Assembly (NCBI RefSeq): GCF_014648435.1
Contig: NZ_BMRC01000010.1
Coordinates: 364,749 to 428,748 of the forward strand
From: Nonomuraea spiralis
GTDB lineage: Bacteria; Actinomycetota; Actinomycetes; Streptosporangiales; Streptosporangiaceae
Direction: 5' to 3'
Length of the DNA stretch: 64,000 nucleotides
Part shown: piece after piece, positions 33,315-42,224 of the stretch
Numbering within the stretch: the first letter of the stretch is position 1
Layout of the letters: the number at the start of each line of letters is the position of its first letter
Program-made: the position numbers and the translations under genes
The notes under the pieces: generated by a model
The model's input: only the letters and a program-made list of their open reading frames with translations
The model's database searches: none
Told to the model about the DNA's origin: nothing

Positions 33315-34604
33315 ATGAGCGACAGCAGCCTGACCGACGACTCCCCCGGCGCCGCCCCGACCGCGATGCGCCGGATCCTGCCCGCCGACCTGGTCGAGCG
33401 CGGCGGCTGCCCGTTCGACCCGCCGCCCGGCCTGCGGGCGCGCCGCGGCCGGGCCCCGGTCCAGCCGCTGCATCTGCTGAACGGCGCCCAGGCGTGGCTG
33501 GTGACCGGCTTCGACGAGGCCCGCGCCGTGTTGTCGGACGCCCGCTTCAGCGCCGACCGGATCCGCCACCGCGAGGCCACGTCGCTCCAGCCCCACGAGG
33601 TGGCCGAGCAGGCGGCCGGCACCCTCAAGCCCGGCCCGGCCGTCGAGACCCGTGAGGACGGCTTCTTCGTCTTCATGGACCCGCCCGAGCACACCCGGAT
33701 CCGGCGGCTGCTGACCGGCCAGTTCACCGTACGGCGCATGCGCGAGCTGGAGTCCCGGGTCACCGAGATCGCGGTCGAGCACATCGAGGCGATGAAGGCG
33801 GCCGGCACGCGGGCCGACCTCGTGACGGCGTTCGCGCTGCCGCTGCCCTCGCTGATCATCTGCGAGCTGCTGGGCGTCGACTACGCCGACCGCGCCGAGT
33901 TCCAGGAACGTACCTCCGTCGGGCTCAACGCCAACTCCACCGCCGAGGAACGGGCCGTGGCGGGCGCCGAGCTGTACGCGTTCATGCAGCGGCTGGTGGC
34001 CGCCAAACGCGCCGAACCGGCCGACGACCTGCTGTCGGGGCTCGTCCACGACGCCGATCCGCCGCTGACCGACGCCCAGCTCGTGGACGTCGCCCTCGTC
34101 CTGCTCGGGGCCGGCCACGAGACCACCGCCAACATGCTGGGCCTGGGCGCCCTCGCCCTGCTGGAGCATCCCGGCCAGCTCGCCGCGCTGCGCGCGGACC
34201 CCTCACTCGTCGACAACGCGGTCGAGGAGCTGCTGCGCTACCTGAGCATCATCCAGCTCGGCGTCAGCCGGGTCACGACCGAGCCCGTCACGCTGGACGG
34301 CGTCGACCTCCCCGCCGGCGCGACCGTCGTGATCGCCACGCCCGAGGTCAACCGCGACCCGCGCCACTGGCCCGACGCCGACCTGTTCGACGTGCACCGC
34401 CCCCGCGTCCCGCACCTGGCCTTCGGGCACGGCGTGCACCAGTGCCTGGGCCAGCAGCTCGCCCGCGTCGAGATGCAGGCCGGCCTGCGCGAGCTGATCA
34501 CGCGCCTGCCCGGCCTGCGCCTGGCCGTGCCGGTCGAACAGGTGCCGCTGCGCGACGAGATGCTCATCTTCGGCGTCCACTCCCTGCCGGTCGCCTGGGC
34601 CTGA
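33315..34604 (+). CDS. Cytochrome P450 monooxygenase
   Basis: A 429-residue soluble bacterial P450. The oxygen-activating helix reads LLGAGHETTANML, the ExxR motif is EELLR and the haem-binding loop is FGHGVHQCLGQQ with the thiolate cysteine. No signal or membrane anchor. ATG 33315 is preferred over upstream in-frame codons because AGGA lies about 10 bases upstream and the first residues match family starts. No ferredoxin or reductase gene is adjacent. The downstream same-strand TetR gene is the likely regulator. Confidence 0.95.
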   Translation: MSDSSLTDDSPGAAPTAMRRILPADLVERGGCPFDPPPGLRARRGRAPVQPLHLLNGAQAWLVTGFDEARAVLSDARFSADRIRHREATSLQPHEVAEQAAGTLKPGPAVETREDGFFVFMDPPEHTRIRRLLTGQFTVRRMRELESRVTEIAVEHIEAMKAAGTRADLVTAFALPLPSLIICELLGVDYADRAEFQERTSVGLNANSTAEERAVAGAELYAFMQRLVAAKRAEPADDLLSGLVHDADPPLTDAQLVDVALVLLGAGHETTANMLGLGALALLEHPGQLAALRADPSLVDNAVEELLRYLSIIQLGVSRVTTEPVTLDGVDLPAGATVVIATPEVNRDPRHWPDADLFDVHRPRVPHLAFGHGVHQCLGQQLARVEMQAGLRELITRLPGLRLAVPVEQVPLRDEMLIFGVHSLPVAWA

Positions 34605-34651
34605 GCTGCCGGGCCCCCATAATGAGGACCGTGGTGAAGGAGGAGACGGCA

Positions 34652-35326
34652 ATGGTCCGGCCCACGCCCGTCGTGGGGCGGCGCGAACGCAAGAAGCAGG
34701 CCACCCGCGCCGCGCTGCGGGAGGCCGCGCTCCGCCTGTCGCTGAGCCACGGCGTGGAGAACGTGACCGTCGAGCAGATCGCCGGCGAGGCCGACATCGC
34801 GCTGCGCACGTTCTTCAACTACTTCTCCAGCAAGGAGGAGGCGGTCGTGGCCTCGCTGGCCGCCGCCGCCCAGGAGCTCATCGCCCGGTTCCGGGCCCGA
34901 CCGCGGACGGAGAGCGTCCTGGTGGCGTTCCGCGAGGCCGTGCTGGCCGTCATGAACGAGAGCGACGCCGCCGGGCGCGACCACGTCAGGGCGTTGCAGC
35001 TCGTCCGTTCGGCGCCCACGCTGGTGCCCCAGCAGCTCGCCGTGCTCGCCGCCCAGGAGAAGGCCCTGGCCGAGGCGATCGCCGAGCACGCCGGGCTGCC
35101 CGCGCCCGGCCGGCCCGGCGACTCCGGCTATCCCCTGCTGTGCGCGGCGGCCGCCCTGACGGCGCTGCGCGTCGTCCTCGACCAGTGGTTGCGGCAGACC
35201 GCGGACTCCGGGCGTCCGCCGGACGCGGCGCTGCTCGGACGGCAGATCGACGCGGCGATCAGCCAGCTCGCGGCCGGCCTCGACCACCCGGGCCGTCCGG
35301 ACCATCCGGACCATTCAGGCGGCTGA
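34652..35326 (+). CDS. TetR-family transcriptional regulator
   Basis: A 224-residue regulator. The DNA-binding head RRERKKQATRAALREAALRL with VEQIAGEADIALRTFFNYFSS is typical; the ligand domain is helical and the C-terminus ends in a His/Pro/Asp-rich tail. ATG 34652 has a perfect AAGGAGGAG 8 bases before it; a shorter-spaced ATG at 34622 does not. It is placed 47 bp after the P450 gene and is probably its repressor. Confidence 0.9.
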   Translation: MVRPTPVVGRRERKKQATRAALREAALRLSLSHGVENVTVEQIAGEADIALRTFFNYFSSKEEAVVASLAAAAQELIARFRARPRTESVLVAFREAVLAVMNESDAAGRDHVRALQLVRSAPTLVPQQLAVLAAQEKALAEAIAEHAGLPAPGRPGDSGYPLLCAAAALTALRVVLDQWLRQTADSGRPPDAALLGRQIDAAISQLAAGLDHPGRPDHPDHSGG

Positions 35327-35330
35327 CCGG

Positions 35331-35792
35331 TCAGGCCCAGCCGCCGTCCGCGGCATCGGCGGCGTCCGCGACGTCGGCGGCGAACCGGTCCCATGCGGCC
35401 TGGCGGGACACGCCGAGGGCCTCGCCGATCCTGGCCCAGGTCACGCCGCGCTCCCGCAGCAGCCGTACCCACGCGCGCAGGTCGCGTTCGGCCTGCTCCA
35501 CGGTGAGGGCCTGGCGGGGCAACATGGTCAGCATGTCCTCGTCGGACATGCTGACCAGGTACTCGTCAGTGCGGGGATCGGGGCCGCGGTGGACGGGCCG
35601 CGGAACGTCGTCCGGCCGGGCCGGGGAGTCGGCGATGATCTGGTTGCACAACTCCACGCAGGCGTCGCAGATGTAGACACCGGGGCCCGCGACCACCCGG
35701 CCGGCCTCGGCGTAGGGCTTGCCGCAGAACGAGCAGCGGGTCGCCAGGCCGTCGGTCGGGCCCACGGGCCGCCTACGTCTGCTTCGTGTCAC
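35331..35792 (-). CDS. ClpX-type zinc finger fused to a helix-turn-helix domain
   Basis: A 153-residue protein joining two parts. Residues 18-55 carry the ClpX C4 zinc-binding module (CSFCGK, then VYICDACVELCNQII). After an acidic linker, residues 95-145 carry a helix-turn-helix with RERGVTWARIGEALGVSRQAAWDRF. There is no AAA+ ATPase domain. The zinc finger of ClpX mediates dimerisation and adaptor binding, so this could be a DNA-binding adaptor or a regulator that responds to ClpX partners. GTG start at 35792. It converges on the P450-linked TetR gene with a 4-bp gap. Confidence 0.85.
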   Translation of the reverse strand: MTRSRRRRPVGPTDGLATRCSFCGKPYAEAGRVVAGPGVYICDACVELCNQIIADSPARPDDVPRPVHRGPDPRTDEYLVSMSDEDMLTMLPRQALTVEQAERDLRAWVRLLRERGVTWARIGEALGVSRQAAWDRFAADVADAADAADGGWA

Positions 35793-35865
35793 CCGCCGAT
35801 CATCCCATGACCGTTCTGTCAGCCCGAGCTTGACGACCAGGAGCGGTCCCGGCGACGCCCCGGCC

Positions 35866-36816
35866 TCAGGTCCAGCCGAGCTTGGCCGCGCGGACGCCCG
35901 CCTGGAAACGGCTGCCCGCGTCGAGCAGGGCGGTCAGCTCGGCCACGACCCTCGTCACCGTACGGTTCGAGACGCCGAGGGCGCGCGCGATGGCGTCGTC
36001 CTTCGCGCCCGTGGCCAGCAGGCGCAGCACGGCCCGCTGCTGCTCGGTCAGCTCGTCGCCGTCGGCCGCCCTGGGCACGTCGCCCGGTTCGGAGGCGGTC
36101 ATCCAGCAGTAGTCGAACAGGGCGGCGTAGGAGGCGACCAGTCCGCTGCCCTCGATGAGCATCGCGCCCGCCATGAGGTCGCCGGGCATCACCTCGACCA
36201 CCAGCAGCTCCCGGTCCACCATGATCAGCCGTACCGGGACGAAGGGCATGGTCCGTACCTCGACCCCGGCTCCCAGCAGGCCATGGACGTGCTCGCGCAG
36301 GAGCGGCTGGGCGAGCTGGCTCTGGGCGTGCATGATCCGCACCCGCAGCCCGCGCGCCGCCGCGTCGGTGTCCTCGGCGCGCGAATGCGCCAGCCGGTCC
36401 GCCTCCCAGGCGTGCGGCATGTGCATGGCCATGATCTCCGTACGGGCCCGCGCGGTCGCCACGCGCAGCTTCACGCGCAGGGGCTCCACCTGCGAGCGGG
36501 GGAAGAACTCCACCCGGGCGTCCTGGGGGTCGCCGTCCAGCCGCAGGTAGTGCTCGGTGAGCTCCCTCGACGCGGCCCGCTGCTCGGCGAGCATCCCGAG
36601 CAGCTCCTCGCCGCCCAGCAGCATGCGGTTGAGCGCCGCCATGGCGTCCACGGCGATCTCGGCGCCCGGGTTGAGCAGGCCCAGTTTGACCAGCCGGTCC
36701 CTGGCCCGTTCGATCTCCGCCCCGCGCAACCCCAGGCCGACGGCGGCCTCGCCGAACGACTCACGGTGCCGCCGCATGCGCGCGTACACCTGCCGCGCCA
36801 TGGTCTCCTCGCTCAC
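35866..36816 (-). CDS. LuxR-type regulator with TrmB-like helical N-terminus
   Basis: A 316-residue regulator: an N-terminal winged-helix-like segment (about 1-60), a middle sensor region without a recognised ligand motif (about 80-235; EIMAMHMPHAWEADRL and FVPVRLIMVDRELLVVE) and a C-terminal LuxR DNA-binding domain (about 255-305: LTEQQRAVLRLLATGAKDDAIARAL). I start at GTG 36816 with GGGGAG 5 bases upstream; ATG 36801 is possible. A perfect 24-bp palindrome lies 15 bp upstream of the GTG and is a likely autoregulatory element or hairpin. Confidence 0.85.
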   Translation of the reverse strand: MSEETMARQVYARMRRHRESFGEAAVGLGLRGAEIERARDRLVKLGLLNPGAEIAVDAMAALNRMLLGGEELLGMLAEQRAASRELTEHYLRLDGDPQDARVEFFPRSQVEPLRVKLRVATARARTEIMAMHMPHAWEADRLAHSRAEDTDAAARGLRVRIMHAQSQLAQPLLREHVHGLLGAGVEVRTMPFVPVRLIMVDRELLVVEVMPGDLMAGAMLIEGSGLVASYAALFDYCWMTASEPGDVPRAADGDELTEQQRAVLRLLATGAKDDAIARALGVSNRTVTRVVAELTALLDAGSRFQAGVRAAKLGWT

Positions 36817-36830
36817 GCCACTCCCCTGTC

Positions 36831-36854
36831 CGCTTCCCGCCATGGCGGGAAGCG
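36831..36854. promoter_or_regulatory. Perfect 24-bp palindrome before the LuxR-type gene
   Basis: Two uninterrupted 12-bp arms (CGCTTCCCGCCA and its complement) without spacer, 14 bp before the start codon. A DNA-binding site or an mRNA hairpin that could hide the ribosome site. Confidence 0.65.
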
Positions 36855-36896
36855 GAAGCCCCACCTGCTGTCATCGCCGCGTGCCATCCGGCAAGC

Positions 36897-38615
36897 TCAG
36901 AAAAGGGTACGGCCCAGCCATGACGCGGCCATACCCAACCCCTGTACCGCACTTCGGAGGAGACCATGATCACGCTTGTCCACAGCCTCGTCACCTACGA
37001 CGTCACCGGACTGAACACCGGCAGCTGTGCAAAATGCGTCGAGGCGGTGAAGCGCGAGCTGGCCCTGATCCCGGGAGTGGTCGGCGTCGACGTGAACCTG
37101 GCGGACGGCCGGGTGAGCGTGCTCACCGACGGGCCGGTGGAGGAGAGCTTCGTCGTGGCCGCGATCGAGGACGCCGGCTGCGAGGCCGACCGGGTGGTGA
37201 GCTGGCGTTCCTGACCGTACGGCCGGGACGGCCGGGACGCCCGGCCGGAGGAGGAGGACGAGGCCGCTGCCCAGACCGAGCACGAGCGAGAGGGCGGCGG
37301 CCACGCACGCGACCACCGCCGCCGGACGGGCGGCGGTGACCGGCTCGCCGGGCCGCAGGGCCGGCCGGATCCAGCGGAGATAGTAGAACACGCCGGCCAC
37401 GGTGTTGATCGCGGCCAGCGCCGCCAGCCAGGCGTAACCGGCGTCCCAGGCGGCGGCGAAGACGAGCACCTTGCCGACGAAGACCGCCGTGGGCGGGGTG
37501 CCGACCAGCCCGAGCAGGCAGACCACCAGCGCGAGGAACAACACGGGCGAGCCGCGCGACAACCCGGCGTACCCGGCGAGCGACTCCCTCCCGACGGCGA
37601 CGACCACGGCGAAGGCGCCGACGTTCGTGATCGCGTACGCGGCCACGTAGAACAGCAGCGCCGGTCCGGCCAGCTCGCTCCCCCCGGCCATGGCGACGGG
37701 AACGAGCAGGTACCCGGCCTGGCTGACCGTCGAGTACGCCAGCAGCCGGCGGACGTTGTCCTGGTGGAAGGCGGCCAGGTTGCCCAGCGTCATGGTCGCC
37801 GCCGCCACGATCGCGACCAGCGGCCGCCAGCCGACGTCGAGCCCGGCGAACACCTCGGCGGCCACGCGCAGCAGGGCGACGAACGCGCCGGCCTTGGGGA
37901 CGGTGGTGACGAAGGCCGCGACCACCCGCGAGGCGCCCTCGGTCACGTCCGGCACCCAGAAGTGCGCGGGCACGCCGCCGGCCTTGAACAACAACCCGGC
38001 CAGCAGGAGCACCACGGCGAGCCCGGCCGCCCCGCCGCGCGCCTGACCGAGCCCCTGGTAGGCCGTCGTGCCCGCCAGGCCGTAGAACAGCGTGACGCCC
38101 GCCAGCATGAGCACGCCGAGGAAGGCGCCCATCAGGTAGTACTTGAGCGCGGCCTCGACGCCCGGCCCGTCCTTGGCGAACCCGGCCAGCGCGTACGCCG
38201 GGATGCTCGCCAGCAGGTACGCCGCGACCAGGACGAGCAGGTCGGCGGCCCCCGCCAGCATGATCGCGCCGAGCGCGGCGAGCAGGACGAGCACATAGAT
38301 CTCGGCCTCACGACGCCGCCCCCTGGCCCACCCGCCCGCCAGGACGACGACCAGCAGCGTCGCCACGATGACCGTGGCCCTGGCGACGTGGGTCAGCAGG
38401 TCCACCGAGAACGCCTCGAAGGCCATCGTGTCCGGGCGGAACGCCGCGACCGCCGTCGCGGCCAGCGCCCCCGCGAGCGCGAGCCCGCAGATCCACGCGA
38501 CCAGCCGTTGCCGGTCCCGCGGCAGGAAGAGCCCGGCCAGCAGCCCGCCGACCGCCCCGGCCAGGAGAAGCAGTTCGGGCAGCAGGTCGGCGGGGTTGTC
38601 GGCCATGCCGGTCAT
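36897..38615 (-). CDS. nuoN: NuoN-like antiporter subunit with antisense-derived C-terminal tail
   Basis: A 572-residue product. Residues 1-460 form the 14-helix antiporter-type complex I subunit NuoN. The conserved lysines are present in LFKAGGVPAHFWVPDVTEGAS and VPKAGAFVALLR, but the usual TM5 glutamate (E133 in E. coli) is tyrosine here (AAYLLASIPAYAL). From about residue 468 to the stop the frame runs antisense through the HMA gene and becomes hydrophilic and His/Arg-rich, unlike any NuoN: the ancestral stop was probably lost. ATG 38615 overlaps the nuoM stop (ATGA). It is the last gene of the operon. Confidence 0.85.
   Translation of the reverse strand: MTGMADNPADLLPELLLLAGAVGGLLAGLFLPRDRQRLVAWICGLALAGALAATAVAAFRPDTMAFEAFSVDLLTHVARATVIVATLLVVVLAGGWARGRRREAEIYVLVLLAALGAIMLAGAADLLVLVAAYLLASIPAYALAGFAKDGPGVEAALKYYLMGAFLGVLMLAGVTLFYGLAGTTAYQGLGQARGGAAGLAVVLLLAGLLFKAGGVPAHFWVPDVTEGASRVVAAFVTTVPKAGAFVALLRVAAEVFAGLDVGWRPLVAIVAAATMTLGNLAAFHQDNVRRLLAYSTVSQAGYLLVPVAMAGGSELAGPALLFYVAAYAITNVGAFAVVVAVGRESLAGYAGLSRGSPVLFLALVVCLLGLVGTPPTAVFVGKVLVFAAAWDAGYAWLAALAAINTVAGVFYYLRWIRPALRPGEPVTAARPAAVVACVAAALSLVLGLGSGLVLLLRPGVPAVPAVRSGTPAHHPVGLAAGVLDRGHDEALLHRPVGEHAHPAVRQVHVDADHSRDQGQLALHRLDAFCTAAGVQSGDVVGDEAVDKRDHGLLRSAVQGLGMAASWLGRTLF
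36966..37214 (+). CDS. Heavy-metal-associated (HMA) domain protein, copper-chaperone-like
   Basis: An 82-residue ferredoxin-like HMA protein. The metal site reads GSCAKCVEAVKRELALIPGV: a C-x-x-C pair in the correct position but with GS instead of the usual GMT before it. VDVNLADGRVSVLTDG and AIEDAGCEAD complete the fold. ATG 36966 has GGAGGAG 4 bases upstream. A short N-terminal extension (MITLVHSLVTYDV) is unusual. It lies wholly antisense to the extended 3-prime end of nuoN, remote from the copper island at 47-58 kb. Confidence 0.85.
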   Translation: MITLVHSLVTYDVTGLNTGSCAKCVEAVKRELALIPGVVGVDVNLADGRVSVLTDGPVEESFVVAAIEDAGCEADRVVSWRS

Positions 38616-40075
38616 CGGCTCACCAGGGTCACGAGCGCCGCGGAGAACGGTTCGACGAGGTCGAGCAGCCAGCGCGGCGCGAGGCCGATGGCCAGCGACA
38701 ACACGAGCAGCGGGGCGATCGAGGCGGTCTCGCGCGGCACGGCCTCGGAGACGCGCAGCTCGCCCGGCGGGCCGAGAAACGCCTTCTGGAGCATCCGGAG
38801 CAGCAGCGCGGCGGTGATGAGGATGCCGGCGACGCTCAGCGCGCCGGCCACCACCGCCCCCGGCACGCCGGTCCCGATCACGCCCGCGAAGATCTGGAAC
38901 TCGGCGATGAAGCCGGACAACCCCGGCAGGCCCAGCGAGGCGAAGACCGCCACGGCCGTCATCAGGGTGAACGTCCGGGCGGTCGCCGCGATCCCGCCGA
39001 ACCGGTCGAGGTCGTAGCTGCGCGCCCGGTCCCAGAGGATGCCGGTGAGCAGGAACAGCGCGCCGGTGACCAGGCCGTGGCTGACCATCTGGGTGACCGC
39101 GCCGGTGACCGCGAGCCGCCTGGCGCCGGCCTCGCCCGCCGCGAGCCCGGCGGCGCCCAGGGCCAGCACGATGTAGCCCATGTGGTTGACGGAGGTGTAG
39201 GCGATCAGCCGCTTGATGTTCTGCTGCGCGAGCGCGACCAGGGCGCCGTACAGGACGCCGGCCACGCCGACGACGATGATCACCCATGCGTACTGCCGCC
39301 ACGGGCCGGGGAGGAGGGGCATGGCGATCCTGGCGAAGCCGTACGTGCCCATCTTGAGCAGGACGCCCGCCAGGACGGCCGATCCGGCCGCGGGCGCGTC
39401 GGTGTGGGCCGGGGGCAGCCAGGTGTGGAAGGGCACGGTCGGCGTCTTGACCGCGAACCCGACGCCGACGGCCAGCAGCACCAAGGCTCCCGCCTGCGGC
39501 GGGCGCGCGGTGAGCTCGACGATGTCGAAGGTGCGCGGGTGGCCGCCGAGGTAGAGGCCGATGAAGCCGAGCAGGAGGGCGAGGGAGCCGAGGAAGGTGT
39601 AGAGGAAGAACGTCAGCGCCGACCTGGCCCGGTCGCCGTGGCCCCAGCCGACGATCACGAAGTACATGCCGACGATCGACAGGTCGAAGAAGACGAAGAA
39701 CAGCAGGAGGTCCAGCGCGGCGAACAGGCCGGTGGAGACCGTCTGCAGGAACAGGAAGAGCGCGGCGTACGTCCTCGGGCGCTCCGGCTGGTTCAGCGAG
39801 TAGACGGCGCAGGCGAGGAAGAGCACGGCGGTGAGCGCGATCAGCGGCAGTGACAGGCCGTCGACGCCGACGTGGTAACCGGCGCCGAGTGAGGGGATCC
39901 AGCGCAGGCGTTCCTCGTGGCCGATGCCGCCGTCGTACCGCACCCACATGATCACGACCAGCGCCAGGTCGGCGGCCGAGGCGGCGGTCCAGATCCAGCG
40001 GGCGGGCAACCTCGGCACCGCCAGCAGCGCGGCGGCCAGGAGCGGCAGGAAGACGGCCGTCGAGAGCACGATCAC
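38612..40075 (-). CDS. nuoM: NuoM-like antiporter subunit of complex I
   Basis: A 487-residue 14-helix membrane subunit. Conserved lysine motifs are present (FAVKTPTVPFHTWLPPAHTDAP and GVLLKMGTYG), as are the half-channel histidine regions. The essential TM5 glutamate of proton-pumping NuoM is replaced by aspartate (D131, FFVFFDLSIVGMYF). The start is GTG 40075, overlapping the stop of nuoL (GTGA). The gene sits in a nuoA-NuoB/D-like-H-J-K-L-M-N operon that lacks every redox subunit. Confidence 0.93.
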   Translation of the reverse strand: MIVLSTAVFLPLLAAALLAVPRLPARWIWTAASAADLALVVIMWVRYDGGIGHEERLRWIPSLGAGYHVGVDGLSLPLIALTAVLFLACAVYSLNQPERPRTYAALFLFLQTVSTGLFAALDLLLFFVFFDLSIVGMYFVIVGWGHGDRARSALTFFLYTFLGSLALLLGFIGLYLGGHPRTFDIVELTARPPQAGALVLLAVGVGFAVKTPTVPFHTWLPPAHTDAPAAGSAVLAGVLLKMGTYGFARIAMPLLPGPWRQYAWVIIVVGVAGVLYGALVALAQQNIKRLIAYTSVNHMGYIVLALGAAGLAAGEAGARRLAVTGAVTQMVSHGLVTGALFLLTGILWDRARSYDLDRFGGIAATARTFTLMTAVAVFASLGLPGLSGFIAEFQIFAGVIGTGVPGAVVAGALSVAGILITAALLLRMLQKAFLGPPGELRVSEAVPRETASIAPLLVLSLAIGLAPRWLLDLVEPFSAALVTLVSR

Positions 40076-41922
40076 CTCACCAGCACGATCACGACGGCCA
40101 GCAGGACGGCGGCCACCGTCGCCTGGGCGAGATAGGTGTGGACCTGGCCGGTCTGCGGCTTCCTGGCCAGCGCGCCGAGCCGTCCGGCGAGCGCGGCCGT
40201 GCCTCGTACGACGCCGTCCACGCCGGTCTCGAAGGGGGACCGGGCGCGTCTGGCCATGGCCATGCCCAGGCGCGGCACGGCTCGTACGGCGCCGTCGATC
40301 ACCACGTCGTCGAAACGCGCCAGCGCCCTGGCCACCGCCGTCAGGGGCCGCCAGACGACACCCTCTGCGAACGGCTCCAGCCCCAACCACCCGCCCAGGA
40401 ACGCCCCCCTCCATCCTGGGCTAGTGCCCCCCTCAGGCTCGGTGCTGCGGCGGAGACGGGCGCGGGTCGTCAGGAGGGCGGTGGCAAGCGCCGTGGCCAG
40501 TGCCGACAGGCCCGTCACGGCCAGCTCGCCCGCCTCGGGAGCCGGTCCCGGTACGCCGAGCAGCCGGGTCCAGGCGTCGTACAGGAACGGGATCCCGACG
40601 ACCCCCGACAGGGCGGCGAGCAGCGCGAGCGGGGGCAGCGGCAGCCGTTCCAGCAGCCCCGGCGGGGCCGTCTCGGGACGCCGCGGGGCCGGTCGCCAGA
40701 CGGCGAGGACCGCCTTGGTGGCGTACGCGGCCGACAACACGCCCGCCACCAGCGCCACCACCCGCAGCGCGGGATCGGCCACCCCGGCGAGCACCGCGTC
40801 CTTCGTCACCCACAACGACAACGGCGGCACCCCCGCCAGCGACAACCCGCCGATCCCGAACGTGACCCCGACCAGCCGATACCGCCGCGCCGCGCCCCCG
40901 AGCCCGCGCAACCGCTCGGTCCCGAGGGCGGTCAGCCAGGCCCCGGCCCCCAGGAACAGCAGGCTCTTGACCGAAGCGTGCGCGACCAGGTGGGCCGTCC
41001 CCCCGGCGACCGCGGAGACCCCGGCGGCCAGCACCATGAACCCGAGCTGCGCGCAGGTGGAGGCGGCCAGGAGCTGCTTGAGGTCGCGCTGTGCGATCGC
41101 GACCGCGCCGAGCAGCAGGGCGGTCAGCGCGCCGGTCCAGGCCACCAGGGCCGAGGCCCAGCCCGTCGCCGCCAGCACGGCGTGCGTACGCAGGAGCAGG
41201 TAGGCGCCCGCCGCCACCATCGTGGCCGAGTGCAGCAGCGCCGAGACCGGGCTCGGGCCCGCCATCGCCCGCGAGAGCCAGAAGGAGAACGGCAGTTGCG
41301 CCGACTTGCCCAGGGCGGCGGCCACCAGCCCGGCCGCGACGAGGTGCAGCCACGGGCTCCCGGCGGACGTCAGACCGGGCAGCCCCAGGGAGCCGGTGCC
41401 CGCGACGGCGCAACCGGCCGCCAGGTACAACCCCATGTCACCGGTACGGGTGGTGACGAACGCGATCGTGCCCGACCGCACCCGGTCCCGGTCGCGCCAC
41501 CAGAAGCCGATGAGCGCGTACGACATGGCGCCCATGACCTCCCAGCCCATCAGCAGCAGGACGAGGTCCGTGGCGGTGACGGTGACCAGCATCGCGCCCA
41601 CGAAGATCAGCATCAGGCCGAAGAACCGGCCCGTGGACTCGCGGATCTCGCCCGCGGCGAAGACGAGGACCGCCAGCGCGATCACCGACACGGTGAGCAC
41701 CATGACCGCCGAGAGCCCGTCGACGGCGAGCCCCGCCTCGAAGCCCGCGAACAACTCGAACGTCACGGCCGGACGTTCGATCGCGGCCAGCACCGCCAGG
41801 GCCACCGTCGCCACCGCGACGACGAGGGCGAGCACGGGCGCGGACGCGGTCCGCCGCAGGACGACCAGCGCCCCGCCCGCGACGGCCGGCAGCGCGGGCA
41901 GCAACACGGCGAGCGGGTTCAT
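40072..41922 (-). CDS. nuoL: NuoL-like antiporter subunit of complex I
   Basis: A 616-residue subunit, the distal antiporter of the complex I membrane arm, with the long C-terminal lateral helix. The TM5 glutamate is kept (E128 in LLLMGWEVMGAMSYALIGF) as is the lysine in LGKSAQLPFSFWLSRAM, so the proton path appears intact here, unlike NuoM and NuoN. PVSALLHSATMV and QLGFMVLAAG are typical. Start ATG 41922 overlaps the nuoK stop (ATGA). Confidence 0.95.
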   Translation of the reverse strand: MNPLAVLLPALPAVAGGALVVLRRTASAPVLALVVAVATVALAVLAAIERPAVTFELFAGFEAGLAVDGLSAVMVLTVSVIALAVLVFAAGEIRESTGRFFGLMLIFVGAMLVTVTATDLVLLLMGWEVMGAMSYALIGFWWRDRDRVRSGTIAFVTTRTGDMGLYLAAGCAVAGTGSLGLPGLTSAGSPWLHLVAAGLVAAALGKSAQLPFSFWLSRAMAGPSPVSALLHSATMVAAGAYLLLRTHAVLAATGWASALVAWTGALTALLLGAVAIAQRDLKQLLAASTCAQLGFMVLAAGVSAVAGGTAHLVAHASVKSLLFLGAGAWLTALGTERLRGLGGAARRYRLVGVTFGIGGLSLAGVPPLSLWVTKDAVLAGVADPALRVVALVAGVLSAAYATKAVLAVWRPAPRRPETAPPGLLERLPLPPLALLAALSGVVGIPFLYDAWTRLLGVPGPAPEAGELAVTGLSALATALATALLTTRARLRRSTEPEGGTSPGWRGAFLGGWLGLEPFAEGVVWRPLTAVARALARFDDVVIDGAVRAVPRLGMAMARRARSPFETGVDGVVRGTAALAGRLGALARKPQTGQVHTYLAQATVAAVLLAVVIVLVR

Positions 41923-42224
41923 CCCTTCAGGTCCTGCGCGTCGTCGGTCGTGTCCACCTCCCGCGCGCGGAAGAGCGCGGTGACGACGGCGAAGCCCATC
42001 GCCATCTCCAGGGCCATCACCGTGACCACCACCAGGACGAGGACCTGACCGTCGGCGGACGCGGGGGCCGTGAAGTACCAGAACGCCCCGCCGGCCACGA
42101 TCAACCCGTTGATCATCAGCTCCAGGCCCATCATCAGCATCACGATCGACTGCTGGGAGAGCACGCCGTACAGGCCGACGGCGAACAGCGCGGCGGCCGG
42201 CAGGAGGAAGGCCTCGAGCGTCAT
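41919..42224 (-). CDS. nuoK: NuoK-like subunit of complex I
   Basis: A 101-residue three-helix subunit. Both membrane glutamates important for proton transfer are kept (LMMGLELMINGLIV and VTVMALEMAMGFAVV). ATG 42224 overlaps the nuoJ stop in an ATGA junction. Normal family length. Confidence 0.95.
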   Translation of the reverse strand: MTLEAFLLPAAALFAVGLYGVLSQQSIVMLMMGLELMINGLIVAGGAFWYFTAPASADGQVLVLVVVTVMALEMAMGFAVVTALFRAREVDTTDDAQDLKG

